From: Streptomyces nymphaeiformis
GTDB taxonomy: Bacteria; Actinomycetota; Actinomycetes; Streptomycetales; Streptomycetaceae
DNA: 64,000 nt
Assembly: GCF_014203895.1 (NCBI RefSeq)
Contig: NZ_JACHJY010000001.1
Coordinates: forward strand, 434,001 to 498,000
Direction: 5' to 3'
In this document: positions 1 to 9,421 of the stretch, in pieces
How the letters are laid out: every line of letters starts with the position of its first letter
How positions within the stretch are numbered: position 1 is the first letter of the stretch
Position numbers and translations under genes: made by a program
The notes under the pieces: generated by a model
What the model saw: only the letters and a program-made list of their open reading frames with translations
Told to the model about the DNA's origin: nothing
Databases searched by the model: none

Positions 1-656
1 TCCTTCTCGGCCTCGGCCTTCGTGGTTGCCCAGATGGCGTCGACGACCGCCTCGGGATCGTCGATCTCGCCGTACAGGCCGTTGAACTGGATCACCTTGT
101 TCGCCAGGGGGTTGGCCTTGTTCTCCACCTGGTAGGAGGCCTTCACCTCCTTGGCGTTCTTGACGCCGTTCTTCTCGGCGTCCTTCAGGGAGTCCTTGTC
201 GGAGGAGTTCCCGCTGTCAGGCGCCTTCTTGTACTCGCCCAGCACCGTCTCCGGCGTGATCAGCTTGTGCGGGCCGTCGTCCGCGACCGCGCCGCCGCCC
301 CCGCCCAGCACGAAGTACGCGCCCACGCCCAGCGCCGCGACCACCGCGACCGCTGCGATGACCCAGCCCGCCTTGGACTTCTTCGGGGCCGGCGGGTGCG
401 GCATGTAGCCGCCGGGCTGCTGCGGGGCGCCGTACTGGGGCTGCTGGCCGTAGGGGCCGGGCTGCTGCGGGTAGCCGTAGGGGGGCTGCTGCGGCGGGAC
501 GCCCTGCGGGGCCTGCTGGGGGTATCCGTAACCCGGCTGCGGAGCCTGCGGCTGGCCGTACGGGCCCGGCTGCGGCGGCTGCTGGCCGTACGGGCCCGGC
601 TGGCCGTAAGGACCGGGCTGCTGGCCGCCGTACGGGCCCGGCTGGTTGTAGCTCAT
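1..656 (-). CDS. Pro/Gly/Gln/Tyr-rich N-terminal membrane protein, partial
   Basis: The gene is read leftwards and its 3' end lies outside the window. The ATG at 654-656 follows a GGGGAA ribosome site. The first ~120 residues are a disordered QQPGPYG-type repeat (GPYGQQ, GYPQQ), followed by PKKSK and one hydrophobic helix (roughly GWVIAAVAVVAALGVGAYFV). The outside part begins with GGGG and a polar segment containing LITPETVLGEYKK. This is the usual design of Streptomyces single-pass proteins with a cytoplasmic Pro/Gln tail and an extracytoplasmic C-terminal domain. I do not recognise that domain. The gene diverges from valS, with about 138 bp between them. Function unknown. Confidence 0.8.
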   Translation of the reverse strand, partial: MSYNQPGPYGGQQPGPYGQPGPYGQQPPQPGPYGQPQAPQPGYGYPQQAPQGVPPQQPPYGYPQQPGPYGQQPQYGAPQQPGGYMPHPPAPKKSKAGWVIAAVAVVAALGVGAYFVLGGGGGAVADDGPHKLITPETVLGEYKKAPDSGNSSDKDSLKDAEKNGVKNAKEVKASYQVENKANPLANKVIQFNGLYGEIDDPEAVVDAIWATTKAEAEK

Positions 657-782
657 CGACAGGTTCCCCTCACAGGATGTTTATGCCTGGCGAACATCCT
701 GTCGGAACCACGGAGCCGCAGGTGCGGCGGGGGCCACACCGTTACCGAACCAAAGCGTTTCAGGACACGACCGGGACACCCC

Positions 783-788
783 TAAACT
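783..788 (+). promoter_or_regulatory. -10 box of a leaderless valS promoter
   Basis: TAAACT lies at exactly -12 to -7 relative to the GTG at 795, so the start codon itself is the predicted first transcribed base. No Shine-Dalgarno sequence precedes the GTG. Confidence 0.6.
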
Positions 789-794
789 GGCCCC

Positions 795-3416
795 GTGACC
801 GAGAACACTCAGCAGCAGACAGCGCCCACCACCGAACTGCCGACCACCTACGCGCCGGCCGAGGTAGAGGGGCCGCTGTACCAGCGCTGGGTAGAGCGCG
901 GGTACTTCGAGGCGGACGCGAAGAGCGAGAAGCCGCCGTACACGATCGTCATCCCGCCGCCGAACGTCACGGGCGCCCTCCACCTGGGCCACGCCTTCCA
1001 GGTCACGCTCATGGACGCGCTGACCCGCCGCAAGCGCATGCAGGGCTTCGAGACGCTCTGGCTGCCGGGCATGGACCACGCCGGCATCGCGACCCAGAAC
1101 AAGGTCGAGCAGCAGCTCGCCGAGGAGGGCAAGTCCCGCCACGACCTGGGCCGTGACCAGTTCGTCGAGCGCGTCTGGCAGTGGAAGGACGAGTACGGCG
1201 GCCGGATCCTCGGCCAGCTGCGCCGCCTCGGTGCCGGCCTCGACTGGTCGCGCGAGCGCTTCACCATGGACGAGGGCCTCTCCAAGGCCGTCCAGAAGAT
1301 CTTCAAGGACCTCTACGAGGACGGTCTGATCTACCGCGCCGAGCGCATCATCAACTGGTGCCCGCGCTGTCTGACCGCCATCTCCGACATCGAGGTCGAG
1401 TACCAGGACGACGCCGGCGAGCTCGTCTCCATCCGGTACGGCGAGGGCGAGGACTCCCTGGTCGTCGCCACGACCCGCGCCGAGACGATGCTCGGTGACA
1501 CGGCCGTCGCCGTCCACCCCGACGACGAGCGCTACAAGCACCTGGTCGGCAAGCAGATCAAGCTGCCGCTGACGGACCGTACGATCCCGGTCGTCGCCGA
1601 CACCCACGTCGACCCCGAGTTCGGCACCGGCGCCGTCAAGGTGACCCCGGCGCACGACCCGAACGACTTCGAGATCGGCCGCCGCCACGACCTGCCCTCG
1701 CTCACCGTGATGGACGAGCACGGCGTCATCACCGTCCACGGCCCCTTCCTCGGCCTGGACCGCTTCGAGGCCCGCTCGGCGATCGTCGGCGCGCTCAACG
1801 AGCAGGGCCGGATCGTCGCCGAGAAGCGCCCGTACATGCACTCGGTGGGTCACTGCTCGCGCTGCAAGACGACCGTCGAGCCGCGCCTGTCGATGCAGTG
1901 GTGGGTCAAGGTCGGCCCGCTGGCGCAGGCCGCCGGCGACGCCGTCCGCGACGGCTCCGTCGAGATCCACCCGAAGGAGCTCTCCAAGCGCTACTTCGAC
2001 TGGGTCGACAACATGCACGACTGGTGCATCTCGCGCCAGCTGTGGTGGGGGCACCGCATCCCGATCTGGTACGGCCCCGAGGGCCAGGTCGTCTGCGTCG
2101 GACCCGACGACGAGATCCCGACGGGCGAGGGCTGGACCCAGGACCCCGACGTCCTGGACACCTGGTTCTCCTCCGGCCTGTGGCCGTTCTCCACGCTCGG
2201 CTGGCCGGAGCAGACCCCGGACCTGGCGAAGTTCTACTCGACCGACGTCCTGCTCACCGGTCACGACATCATCTTCTTCTGGGTCGCCCGGATGATGATG
2301 TTCGGCCTGTACGCGATGGACGGCGAAGTCCCGTTCAAGACCGTCGCCCTGACCGGTCTCGTCCGTGACGAGTTCGGCAAGAAGATGTCGAAGTCCAACC
2401 CGAACGCGGTCGACCCGCTGGACTGGATGGACGCGTACGGCTCCGACGCCGTCCGCTTCACCCTGGCCAAGGGCGCCAACCCCGGCGCCGACGTCCCGAT
2501 CGGCGAGGACTGGGTCCAGGCGTCCCGGAACTTCGCCAACAAGATCTGGAACGCGACCCGGTTCGCGATGATGAACGGCGCCAACATCGACGGCCCGCTG
2601 CCGGACGCCTCCGAGATGTCGGCGACCGACCGCTGGATCCTGTCCCGGCTCAACGAGACGGTCGCCCAGGTCGACGCGTACTACGAGGACTTCCAGTTCG
2701 CCAAGCTGAGCGAGTCGCTCTACCACTTCGCGTGGGACGAGGTCTTCGCCTGGTACGTCGAGCTGTCGAAGACCACGTTCTTCGCGGGCGGCGAGGGCGC
2801 CAAGGTCTCCGGCCGCGTCCTCGGCGAGGTCCTGGACGTCATGCTGCGCCTGCTGCACCCGATCGTCCCCTTCGTCACCGACACCCTGTGGACCACCCTC
2901 ACGGGCGGCGAGTCCCTCGTGATCGCCGACTGGCCGAAGGACTCGGGCTTCCGCGACGAGGCCGCCGAGAAGGAGATCGAGCTCGTCCAGCGGGTCGTCA
3001 CCGAGGTCCGCCGCTTCCGCAAGGAGCAGGGCCTCCAGGACGCCCAGAAGGTGCCCGCCCGCCTCACGCTCGACGGCACCCCGCTCGTCGCGCACGAGGC
3101 GGCCATCCGCCAGATCCTGCGCCTCCAGCCGGAGGGCGAGGGCTTCTCCGCCACCGCCTCCCTGCCGGTCGCCGGTGCCACCGTCGCGCTCGACCTGTCG
3201 GGCACGATCGACGTCGCCGCCGAGCGCAAGCGCCTCGCGAAGGACCTCGCGGCGGCCGAGAAGGAGAAGGCCCAGGCCGAGGCCAAGCTCGGCAACGAGG
3301 CCTTCCTGGCCAAGGCCCCCGACAACGTCGTGGACAAGATCAAGGGCCGCCTCGCCAAGGCGGACGAGGACATCGCCCGCATCCAGGCCCAGCTGGCGGC
3401 CCTGCCGCAGGCCTAG
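795..3416 (+). CDS. valS: valyl-tRNA synthetase
   Basis: ValS charges tRNA-Val in the cytoplasm. The 873-residue protein has the full class I layout: the HIGH-type motif near residue 55 ([14 protein letters not shown]), an editing (CP1) domain, the KMSKS motif ([13 protein letters not shown]) near residue 530, an anticodon-binding domain, and the C-terminal coiled-coil arm typical of ValS (a Lys/Glu/Ala-rich stretch over the last ~65 residues). Its length matches the family. The GTG start is chosen because it fits a leaderless promoter exactly. An intrinsic terminator follows the stop. Long ORFs on the opposite strand are shadows of this gene. Confidence 0.97.
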   Translation: MTENTQQQTAPTTELPTTYAPAEVEGPLYQRWVERGYFEADAKSEKPPYTIVIPPPNVTGALHLGHAFQVTLMDALTRRKRMQGFETLWLPGMDHAGIATQNKVEQQLAEEGKSRHDLGRDQFVERVWQWKDEYGGRILGQLRRLGAGLDWSRERFTMDEGLSKAVQKIFKDLYEDGLIYRAERIINWCPRCLTAISDIEVEYQDDAGELVSIRYGEGEDSLVVATTRAETMLGDTAVAVHPDDERYKHLVGKQIKLPLTDRTIPVVADTHVDPEFGTGAVKVTPAHDPNDFEIGRRHDLPSLTVMDEHGVITVHGPFLGLDRFEARSAIVGALNEQGRIVAEKRPYMHSVGHCSRCKTTVEPRLSMQWWVKVGPLAQAAGDAVRDGSVEIHPKELSKRYFDWVDNMHDWCISRQLWWGHRIPIWYGPEGQVVCVGPDDEIPTGEGWTQDPDVLDTWFSSGLWPFSTLGWPEQTPDLAKFYSTDVLLTGHDIIFFWVARMMMFGLYAMDGEVPFKTVALTGLVRDEFGKKMSKSNPNAVDPLDWMDAYGSDAVRFTLAKGANPGADVPIGEDWVQASRNFANKIWNATRFAMMNGANIDGPLPDASEMSATDRWILSRLNETVAQVDAYYEDFQFAKLSESLYHFAWDEVFAWYVELSKTTFFAGGEGAKVSGRVLGEVLDVMLRLLHPIVPFVTDTLWTTLTGGESLVIADWPKDSGFRDEAAEKEIELVQRVVTEVRRFRKEQGLQDAQKVPARLTLDGTPLVAHEAAIRQILRLQPEGEGFSATASLPVAGATVALDLSGTIDVAAERKRLAKDLAAAEKEKAQAEAKLGNEAFLAKAPDNVVDKIKGRLAKADEDIARIQAQLAALPQA

Positions 3417-3423
3417 TACGCGA

Positions 3424-3468
3424 GGGAAGGGCCCGGGACCGTTTCCGACGGTTCCGGGCCCTTTCCCT
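3424..3468 (+). terminator. intrinsic terminator after valS
   Basis: An inverted repeat with arms around GGGCCCGGGACCGT and ACGGTTCCGGGCCC is flanked by GGGAA and TTCCC, extending the stem. It sits eight bases after the valS stop. Confidence 0.8.
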
Positions 3469-3552
3469 ATGCGTACCGTCAATTCGGGCAAAGTGCCCTA
3501 AGTCACATCAGACGGGACTTCGGGTCCGCGGCGCCGGGACGAAAGACCCTGG

Positions 3553-4704
3553 ATGATGGAGGGCATGCCCCGCCTCCCCGCCGTCCCCGCGCTCCGCCGT
3601 TGCGTGGACCGGTGGGCGGTCTCGCCCCGTGCCCTCGACGTCGTCGCCGCGCTCTTCGCCTTCGGCCTGATGGTCCTGGACGTGCCGGGGCTCGCCCGCG
3701 CCGACAACTCCCTCACCGGCGTCACCGCGACCCTCGTCCTCGCCGGCGGGGCGGCCACGCTGGTGCTCCGGCGGCGGCTGCCCTGGGTCCCGTACGTCGT
3801 CGCGCTCGGCCTGATGGGCTGGCTGCACGAACTCACCATGATCCAGTTCGCGCTGTACTCGATCGGCCGCTACCGGGGACGACGCTCCGCGATCGCCGCG
3901 ACCCTGCTGTACGTCGCCGTGGCGTACGGCTACTTCCTGACGCCCGGATGGCCCGCCGAGCACGGCGAGACCGTCAGCGACTTCCTCAGCCTGGTCGTCC
4001 CGATCGGCGTCCTCGCGGCCGGCGTCGGCATCGCCGCCTACCGCACGGACCTCGTCCGCGCCCTGGAGGCCCAGCGCCGCGAGGCCGCCGCCCGGCAGGC
4101 CGTTCAGGAGGAGCGGATCTCCGTCGGCCGGGACGTCCACGACCTGGTCGGCCGCGAGCTCACCGTCCTCGCGGTGCGGGCCGAGGTCCTCGCCGTACGG
4201 GCCAGGGGAGAGGCCCACCAGAAGGACTTCGAGGAGCTCGCGGACACCGCGCGGCGCGCCCACCTCATGCTCAACGAGACGATCGTGCGCCGCGCCGACC
4301 GGGACGCCGCGACGCCCGGCCTCGAAGGGCTCCCCGAACTCGCCTCGGAGAGCGAGCGCATGGGCAGCCCCGTCGAGCTGACGGTCGCGGAGGAGGCCAA
4401 GGCGCTGTCCCCGCTCCGGCAGGCCGCCGTCCACCGCGTAGTCCAGGAGTGCCTGACGAACGCCGCCAAGCACGCGCCGGGGCTTCCGGTGACCGTCGCG
4501 ATCACGGTCGAGGGGCCCGACCTGCGGATCGAGGTGCGCAACCCTCTCCCGAAGAGCCCGCCGGACCCTTCGCCCGTCTCGACCGGCACCGGCCTGTTCT
4601 CCATGGAGGAGCGGGTCACCAGCATGGGCGGCACGCTGAAGGCCCGCCGGGAGGACGGCGCGTACGCCGTGACGGCACTGCTCCCGACGGGCCTGGACCG
4701 GTAG
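3553..4704 (+). CDS. orphan sensor histidine kinase (HisKA_3/NarL-type)
   Basis: This is a membrane sensor kinase of the family that pairs with LuxR/NarL-type regulators. Four to five hydrophobic segments occupy residues 25-170. They are followed by a dimerisation/phosphoacceptor helix with the H-box RDVHDLVGRELT (about residue 197) and an ATPase domain with the N-box ECLTNAAKHA and GTGLFSMEERV. At 383 residues the size is normal. Unlike most such kinases no response regulator adjoins it: valS lies upstream and folC downstream. Three in-frame ATGs (3553, 3556, 3565) are possible starts; the GGAGG at 3558 could only serve 3565 and is very close to it. The stimulus is unknown. Confidence 0.88.
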   Translation: MMEGMPRLPAVPALRRCVDRWAVSPRALDVVAALFAFGLMVLDVPGLARADNSLTGVTATLVLAGGAATLVLRRRLPWVPYVVALGLMGWLHELTMIQFALYSIGRYRGRRSAIAATLLYVAVAYGYFLTPGWPAEHGETVSDFLSLVVPIGVLAAGVGIAAYRTDLVRALEAQRREAAARQAVQEERISVGRDVHDLVGRELTVLAVRAEVLAVRARGEAHQKDFEELADTARRAHLMLNETIVRRADRDAATPGLEGLPELASESERMGSPVELTVAEEAKALSPLRQAAVHRVVQECLTNAAKHAPGLPVTVAITVEGPDLRIEVRNPLPKSPPDPSPVSTGTGLFSMEERVTSMGGTLKARREDGAYAVTALLPTGLDR

Positions 4705-4764
4705 ACCCCCTCGGGCCGAAAGTCCCGAATGGGGTGGGTCCGATGTCCTGTCGGTGCCGCTCCG

Positions 4765-4770
4765 TAGACT
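4765..4770 (+). promoter_or_regulatory. -10 box of a leaderless folC promoter
   Basis: TAGACT lies at -12 to -7 relative to the GTG at 4777. The ten bases from ACT to the GTG repeat those before valS (ACTGGCCCCGTG in both). Confidence 0.6.
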
Positions 4771-4776
4771 GGCCCC

Positions 4777-6276
4777 GTGAGCGAGCCGAGCGACCCGAAT
4801 GACCAGTTCGACGACATCGTCGACGAAGAGACGAACCGCGACCCCGACCTGGCGGTGATCGAGGCCGGCAGCCGCACCCTGCGCACGCAGGGCGGACCGC
4901 CGCAGGGCGACCCCGTGCCCGGCCGCCCCGAGGACCCCGAGGTGGAGAAGGCGCTGCGGGAGGTCGAGACCGAGCTGTCCACCCGCTGGGGCGAGACCAA
5001 GCTGGAGCCCTCCGTCACCCGGATCGCGGCCCTGATGGACGTCCTCGGCGAGCCGCAGCGCGCGTACCCCTCGATCCACATCACCGGCACCAACGGCAAG
5101 ACGTCGACGGCCCGCATGATCGAGGCCCTGCTCGGCGCCTTCGAGCTGCGCACCGGGCGCTACACCTCGCCGCACGTGCAGACCATCACCGAGCGGATCA
5201 GCCTGGACGGCGCCCCGATCTCCGCCGAGCGGTTCGTCGAGACGTACCAGGACGTCAAGCCGTACGTGGAGCTGGTCGACGCCCGAGAGGAGTACCGGCT
5301 CTCCTTCTTCGAGGTCATCACCGGCATGGCGTACGCCGCGTTCGCGGACGCCCCGGTCGACGTGGCCGTCGTCGAGGTCGGCATGGGCGGCACCTGGGAC
5401 GCGACGAACGTCATCGACGCCTCCGTCGCCGTCGTCACCCCCATCGACCTCGACCACACCGACCGGCTCGGCTCGACGACCGCCGAGATCGCGGCCGAGA
5501 AGTCCGGGATCATCAAGCAGGGCTCGACGGTCATCCTGGCCCAGCAGCCGGTCGACGCGGCCCAGGTGCTGCTGAAGAAGGCCGTCGAGGCGGACGCGAC
5601 CGTGGCCCGCGAGGGCATGGAGTTCGGCGTCGTCTCCCGCGAGGTCGCGGTCGGCGGCCAGCTCCTCACCCTGCGCGGCCTCGGCGGCGAGTACGACAAC
5701 GTCTACCTGCCGCTGCACGGCGCCTACCAGGCGCACAACGCCGCGGTGGCGCTCGCGGCGGTCGAGGCCTTCTTCGGGATCGGCGCCGAGCACGCCCGGA
5801 CCCTGGACATCGACACCGTCCGCCGGGCCTTCGCCCAGGTGGCCTCGCCGGGCCGTCTGGAGATCGTCCGCTCCTCGCCGACCGTCATCCTGGACGCCGC
5901 GCACAACCCGCACGGCGCGCGGGCGACGGCGGAGGGCGTCAGCGAGGCCTTCGGCTTCTCCCGGCTCATCGGCGTGGTCTCCACGAGCGGCGACAAGGAC
6001 GCGAAGGGTCTCCTGGAGGCCTTCGAGCCGATCTTCGCGGAGGTCGTGATCACCGCGAACTCCAACCCGCGGGCCACCGACGTGGACGCGCTCGCCGCGA
6101 CCGCGGTCGAGGTCTTCGGCGAGGACCGGGTCGTCGTCGAGCCGCGGCTGCCCGACGCGATCGAGGCGGCCATCACCCTCGCGGAGGAAGAGGGCGAGTA
6201 CGGCGGCGCGGGTGTCCTCGTGACCGGTTCGATCTTCACGGTCGGCGACGCCCGGCTGCTGCTGCGAAGGGGCTGA
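4777..6276 (+). CDS. folC: bifunctional dihydrofolate/folylpolyglutamate synthase
   Basis: FolC joins glutamate to dihydropteroate and extends the folate polyglutamate tail. The 499-residue protein has an acidic N-terminal extension of ~70 residues before the catalytic core, then the Mur-ligase-type P-loop HITGTNGKTSTARM (near residue 106), the GGTWDATNV motif and a C-terminal domain with VILDAAHNPHG. The extension is longer than in the E. coli enzyme. The GTG start is fixed by the leaderless promoter. The next gene begins five bases after the stop, so the two are probably co-transcribed. Confidence 0.95.
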   Translation: MSEPSDPNDQFDDIVDEETNRDPDLAVIEAGSRTLRTQGGPPQGDPVPGRPEDPEVEKALREVETELSTRWGETKLEPSVTRIAALMDVLGEPQRAYPSIHITGTNGKTSTARMIEALLGAFELRTGRYTSPHVQTITERISLDGAPISAERFVETYQDVKPYVELVDAREEYRLSFFEVITGMAYAAFADAPVDVAVVEVGMGGTWDATNVIDASVAVVTPIDLDHTDRLGSTTAEIAAEKSGIIKQGSTVILAQQPVDAAQVLLKKAVEADATVAREGMEFGVVSREVAVGGQLLTLRGLGGEYDNVYLPLHGAYQAHNAAVALAAVEAFFGIGAEHARTLDIDTVRRAFAQVASPGRLEIVRSSPTVILDAAHNPHGARATAEGVSEAFGFSRLIGVVSTSGDKDAKGLLEAFEPIFAEVVITANSNPRATDVDALAATAVEVFGEDRVVVEPRLPDAIEAAITLAEEEGEYGGAGVLVTGSIFTVGDARLLLRRG

Positions 6277-6281
6277 ACCCG

Positions 6282-6638
6282 ATGCGTGTGCTCTGTTCCT
6301 CGACGCTGATCGGCGAGTTCTTCGTGATCGGCTTCGCCGGTCTCGTCGCCATGAAGGACGACGGCCTCGCGACGTCCACCGTCTGGTGGGTCTGCGGAGT
6401 GGCCATGGTCCTCTCCGTGCTGCTGTGCGGGATGATCACCCGGCCCGGCGGGGTGCAGCTGGGCTGGGCCCTGCAGATCGGGCTGATCCTCAGCGGCTTC
6501 TTCGTCCCCACGATGTTCTTCCTCGGCGCGGTCTTCGCCGGCCTGTGGTGGGCCTCGGTGCACTACGGGCGGCGGATCGACGAGGTGAAGGCGAGCTGGG
6601 CCGCGGCACAGGCCTCGGCAGGGCCTGACGCTGCGTAA
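6282..6638 (+). CDS. DUF4233 membrane protein
   Basis: A 118-residue protein with four hydrophobic helices (starting LIGEFFVIGFAGLVAMK, STVWWVCGVAMVLSVLLCG, LGWALQIGLILSGFFV and TMFFLGAVFAGLWWA) and a short polar C-terminus. It matches the DUF4233 family that habitually follows folC in actinobacteria. AAGGGG at 6267 serves as ribosome site. The function is unknown. The tight folC-DUF4233-ndk order suggests co-expression rather than a shared pathway. Confidence 0.85.
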   Translation: MRVLCSSTLIGEFFVIGFAGLVAMKDDGLATSTVWWVCGVAMVLSVLLCGMITRPGGVQLGWALQIGLILSGFFVPTMFFLGAVFAGLWWASVHYGRRIDEVKASWAAAQASAGPDAA

Positions 6639-6704
6639 TCGTGGGCCGTCCGGGCCCTGTAGCCTCGGAGGTCCCGCACACCGCTTTTCCGAAGGAGTTC
6701 CCCC

Positions 6705-7118
6705 GTGAGCCAGCGATCGCTCGTCCTGCTCAAGCCCGACGCCGTCCGCCGTGGCCTGATCGGCGAGATCATCGGCCGCATCGAGCGCAAGGCCGGCTGG
6801 GCCATCACGGCCCTGGAGCTGCGCACGCTGGACCAGGACACGCTGGAGCAGCACTACGGCGAGCACAAGGGCAAGCCCTTCTACGAGCCGCTGATGGGGT
6901 TCATGCAGTCCGGCCCGGTCGTCGCGCTCGTCGTCGAGGGCGAGCGGGTCATCGAGGGCCTGCGCACGCTGGCCGGCCCGACCGACCCGATCGCGGCCGC
7001 GCCGGGCTCGATCCGCGGCGACTTCGGCACCATCGTCCGGGAGAACCTGATCCACGCCTCGGACTCGGAGGAGTCGGCGACCCGCGAGCTGAAGATCTTC
7101 TTCCCGGGCCTCGTCTGA
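6705..7118 (+). CDS. ndk: nucleoside diphosphate kinase
   Basis: Ndk moves the gamma-phosphate between NTPs and NDPs through a phosphohistidine. The 137-residue protein is full length. It opens with RSLVLLKPDAVRRGLIGEI and carries the active-site histidine in NLIHASDS (H117). An AAGGAG ribosome site precedes the GTG. A separate promoter is possible, with TAGCCT at 6660-6665. A perfect hairpin after the gene ends the unit. Confidence 0.97.
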   Translation: MSQRSLVLLKPDAVRRGLIGEIIGRIERKAGWAITALELRTLDQDTLEQHYGEHKGKPFYEPLMGFMQSGPVVALVVEGERVIEGLRTLAGPTDPIAAAPGSIRGDFGTIVRENLIHASDSEESATRELKIFFPGLV

Positions 7119-7152
7119 TCTGACCAGGGGTCAGCCGAACGAAGCACCCTGT

Positions 7153-7180
7153 GGGGCGACCGAAGGAATTCGGTCGCCCC
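7153..7180 (+). terminator. terminator between ndk and mreB
   Basis: A perfect 12-bp stem (GGGGCGACCGAA and its complement) closes on a GGAA loop. It separates ndk from the mre operon. Confidence 0.7.
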
Positions 7181-7275
7181 CAGGCATATGAACGCCAATC
7201 CCGGGAACGGATCGCCGCGTCCTGCCGTCACCAGTACTGAGGTGGACCAACGCGCGCCATTCGCACGGGCGGCAC

Positions 7276-7281
7276 TACGAT
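7276..7281 (+). promoter_or_regulatory. probable mreB -10 box
   Basis: TACGAT predicts transcription from about 7288. The in-frame ATG at 7280 falls inside this box, so it cannot be the start on this transcript, which supports the start at 7334. Confidence 0.45.
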
Positions 7282-7333
7282 GGAAAACTCCACGCCGCAC
7301 CACTCTCAGCCATGGGAAATCAAGGGGAACTTC

Positions 7334-8353
7334 ATGTCGTTCATCGGCCGTGACATGGCTGTCGACCTCGGGACCGCCAACACGCTGGTGTACGTCAGGG
7401 GTCGAGGCATCGTTCTGAACGAGCCGTCAGTCGTCGCCATCAACACCAACACCGGGGGCATCCTCGCGGTCGGCGCGGAGGCGAAGAAGATGATCGGCCG
7501 GACCCCCGGCAACATCGTCGCCGTGCGCCCGCTCAAGGACGGTGTGATCGCCGACTTCGAGATCACCGAGCGCATGCTCCGCTACTTCATCCTCAAGATC
7601 CACAAGCGCCGCTGGATGGCCCGCCCCCGCGTCGTCGTCTGCGTGCCCTCCGGCATCACCGGAGTGGAGCGCCGCGCCGTGATCGAGGCGTCGACCCAGG
7701 CCGGCGCCCGCCAGGTGCACATCATCGAGGAGCCCATGGCGGCGGCCATCGGCTCGGGTCTCCCCGTCCACGAGGCCACCGGCAACATGGTCGTCGACAT
7801 CGGCGGCGGCACCACCGAGGTCGCCGTCATCTCCCTCGGCGGAATCGTCACGGCACAGTCGATCCGGGTCGCCGGCGACGAGCTCGACAGCGCGATCATC
7901 CAGCACATCAAGAAGGAGTACTCGCTCCTCCTCGGTGAGCGCACCGCCGAGCAGATCAAGATCACCATCGGCTCCGCGTACGACCTCGACAAGGACGAGC
8001 ACACCGAGATCCGCGGCCGCGACCTCGTCTCCGGTCTGCCCAAGACCGTGGTCATCTCCGCGGCCGAGGTCCGCAAGGCCATCGAGGAGCCGGTCAACGC
8101 GATCGTCGACGCCGTGAAGACCACCCTCGACAAGTGCCCGCCGGAGCTCTCCGGTGACGTCATGGACCGCGGCATCGTTCTCACGGGTGGCGGCGCCCTG
8201 CTCCGCGGCCTCGACGAGCGCCTCCGCCGCGAGACCGGCATGCCGATCCACATCGCCGAGGACCCGCTGGACTCGGTGGCCCTCGGCTCCGGCAAGTGCG
8301 TGGAGGAGTTCGAGGCCCTGCAGCAGGTCCTGGACGCCCAGCCGCGCCGCTAG
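7334..8353 (+). CDS. mreB: rod shape-determining protein MreB
   Basis: MreB is the bacterial actin homologue. In Streptomyces it acts mainly in sporulating hyphae, guiding spore-wall synthesis. The 339-residue product has actin-fold ATPase motifs: [11 protein letters not shown] at the N-terminus, [16 protein letters not shown] in the middle and [14 protein letters not shown] near the end. The start at 7334 is preferred over the ATG at 7280 because AAGGGGA sits ten bases upstream and [13 protein letters not shown] is the conserved N-terminus. It is the first gene of the mreBCD-PBP2-rodA operon. Confidence 0.96.
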   Translation: MSFIGRDMAVDLGTANTLVYVRGRGIVLNEPSVVAINTNTGGILAVGAEAKKMIGRTPGNIVAVRPLKDGVIADFEITERMLRYFILKIHKRRWMARPRVVVCVPSGITGVERRAVIEASTQAGARQVHIIEEPMAAAIGSGLPVHEATGNMVVDIGGGTTEVAVISLGGIVTAQSIRVAGDELDSAIIQHIKKEYSLLLGERTAEQIKITIGSAYDLDKDEHTEIRGRDLVSGLPKTVVISAAEVRKAIEEPVNAIVDAVKTTLDKCPPELSGDVMDRGIVLTGGGALLRGLDERLRRETGMPIHIAEDPLDSVALGSGKCVEEFEALQQVLDAQPRR

Positions 8354-8362
8354 CGACACCGC

Positions 8363-8404
8363 TTCACCCGTACGGCTCCACCCGTACAGCTTCACTCGTA
8401 CAGC
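8363..8404 (+). repeat. three 14-bp direct repeats between mreB and mreC
   Basis: Three near-identical units (TTCACCCGTACGGC, TCCACCCGTACAGC, TTCACTCGTACAGC) lie head to tail in the 90-bp gap. Function unknown. Confidence 0.8.
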
Positions 8405-8443
8405 CGAACAACCGAACCACGAGGAAAGGCACGGCCGCCGCAC

Positions 8444-9421
8444 GTGAGGGACACACGAGAGAGCCGGCTGCTCCTGGTGCTGCTGATCGCCATCGCGTTC
8501 GCACTGATCACGGTGGACATCCGCGGCGGTCAGGAGTCACCCGTCGACGGTGCCCGACAGGCCGCAGCGGCGGTCTTCGGGCCGGTCGAGAAGGGTGTGG
8601 CGGCCGCCGTCGATCCCGTCGGCAACGCCATAGGCGCGGTGCGGGACTCCGGCGAGCGGCACACCCGGATCGCCGCCCTGGAGAAGGAGAACGCCGAACT
8701 CAAGGCGAAGCTCGGCAGCGACGACCGCAACCGCAACCGGCTGCGCGAGCTCGACGCCATGCTCAAGACCGCGGGCGCCGGACAGTACGGCATCAAGGGC
8801 GCCCAGGTCATCGCCATAGGAGCGGCCCAGGGCTTCTCCTGGACGGTCACCATCGACGTCGGCGCCCGCGACGGCATCACCCGGGACATGACCGTGCTCA
8901 ACGGCTCCGGGCTCGTCGGCCGGGTCACCACCGTCGGCCCCTCCACCTCCACCGTCCTCCTCGCCAGCGACCCCGACTTCACCGTCGGCACCCGCATGGA
9001 GAAGAGCGACGAACTCGGCTTCGCCACGGGCCAGGGGGACAGCCCCCTCCTCGTCCAGCTCCTCAACGGCAAGGCCAAGGTCAAGCCCGGCGACCGGCTC
9101 GTCACCTTCGGCTCGCGCGCCGACAAGCCCTTCGTGCCCGGCGTCCCCGTCGGCGAGGTCGTCCGCGTCGACCCGGCGGCCGGCGGCCTGACCCGCAACA
9201 TCTACGTCCGCCCGTACGTCGGCTTCACCAAGCTCGACATCGTCGGCGTCGTCGTCCAGGCCCCGAAGTCCGACCCCCGCGACGTGGTCCTGCCGCAGAA
9301 GCCCAAGCCGGCACCGACCGTCACCGTCACGGTCACACCGACAGCGACACCACCGGACGGACAGCAGACCAACCAGCAGAACCAGCAGACACCGCAGGAC
9401 CAGGGGGGCGTGACACCGTGA
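8444..9421 (+). CDS. mreC: rod shape-determining protein MreC
   Basis: MreC is a single-pass protein that links MreB to periplasmic wall synthases. The 325 residues comprise a short cytoplasmic tail, one N-terminal helix (LLLVLLIAIAFALITV), a coiled coil (ERHTRIAALEKENAELKAKL, residues ~70-90), the two beta domains of the MreC core, and a C-terminal Thr/Gln-rich tail with PTVTVTVTPTATP. The GTG start has GAGGAAAGG upstream. It overlaps mreD by four bases (GTGA), indicating translational coupling. In S. coelicolor MreC is reported to be phosphorylated by Ser/Thr kinases. Confidence 0.95.
   Translation: MRDTRESRLLLVLLIAIAFALITVDIRGGQESPVDGARQAAAAVFGPVEKGVAAAVDPVGNAIGAVRDSGERHTRIAALEKENAELKAKLGSDDRNRNRLRELDAMLKTAGAGQYGIKGAQVIAIGAAQGFSWTVTIDVGARDGITRDMTVLNGSGLVGRVTTVGPSTSTVLLASDPDFTVGTRMEKSDELGFATGQGDSPLLVQLLNGKAKVKPGDRLVTFGSRADKPFVPGVPVGEVVRVDPAAGGLTRNIYVRPYVGFTKLDIVGVVVQAPKSDPRDVVLPQKPKPAPTVTVTVTPTATPPDGQQTNQQNQQTPQDQGGVTP

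Noticed and set aside
681..3491. 936-codon minus-strand frame opposite valS
   Set aside because: It is a shadow of valS with no ribosome site and low-complexity composition.
7280..7333. Longer mreB start at ATG 7280
   Set aside because: The ATG lies within a TACGAT -10 box, and the conserved N-terminus and ribosome site point to 7334.
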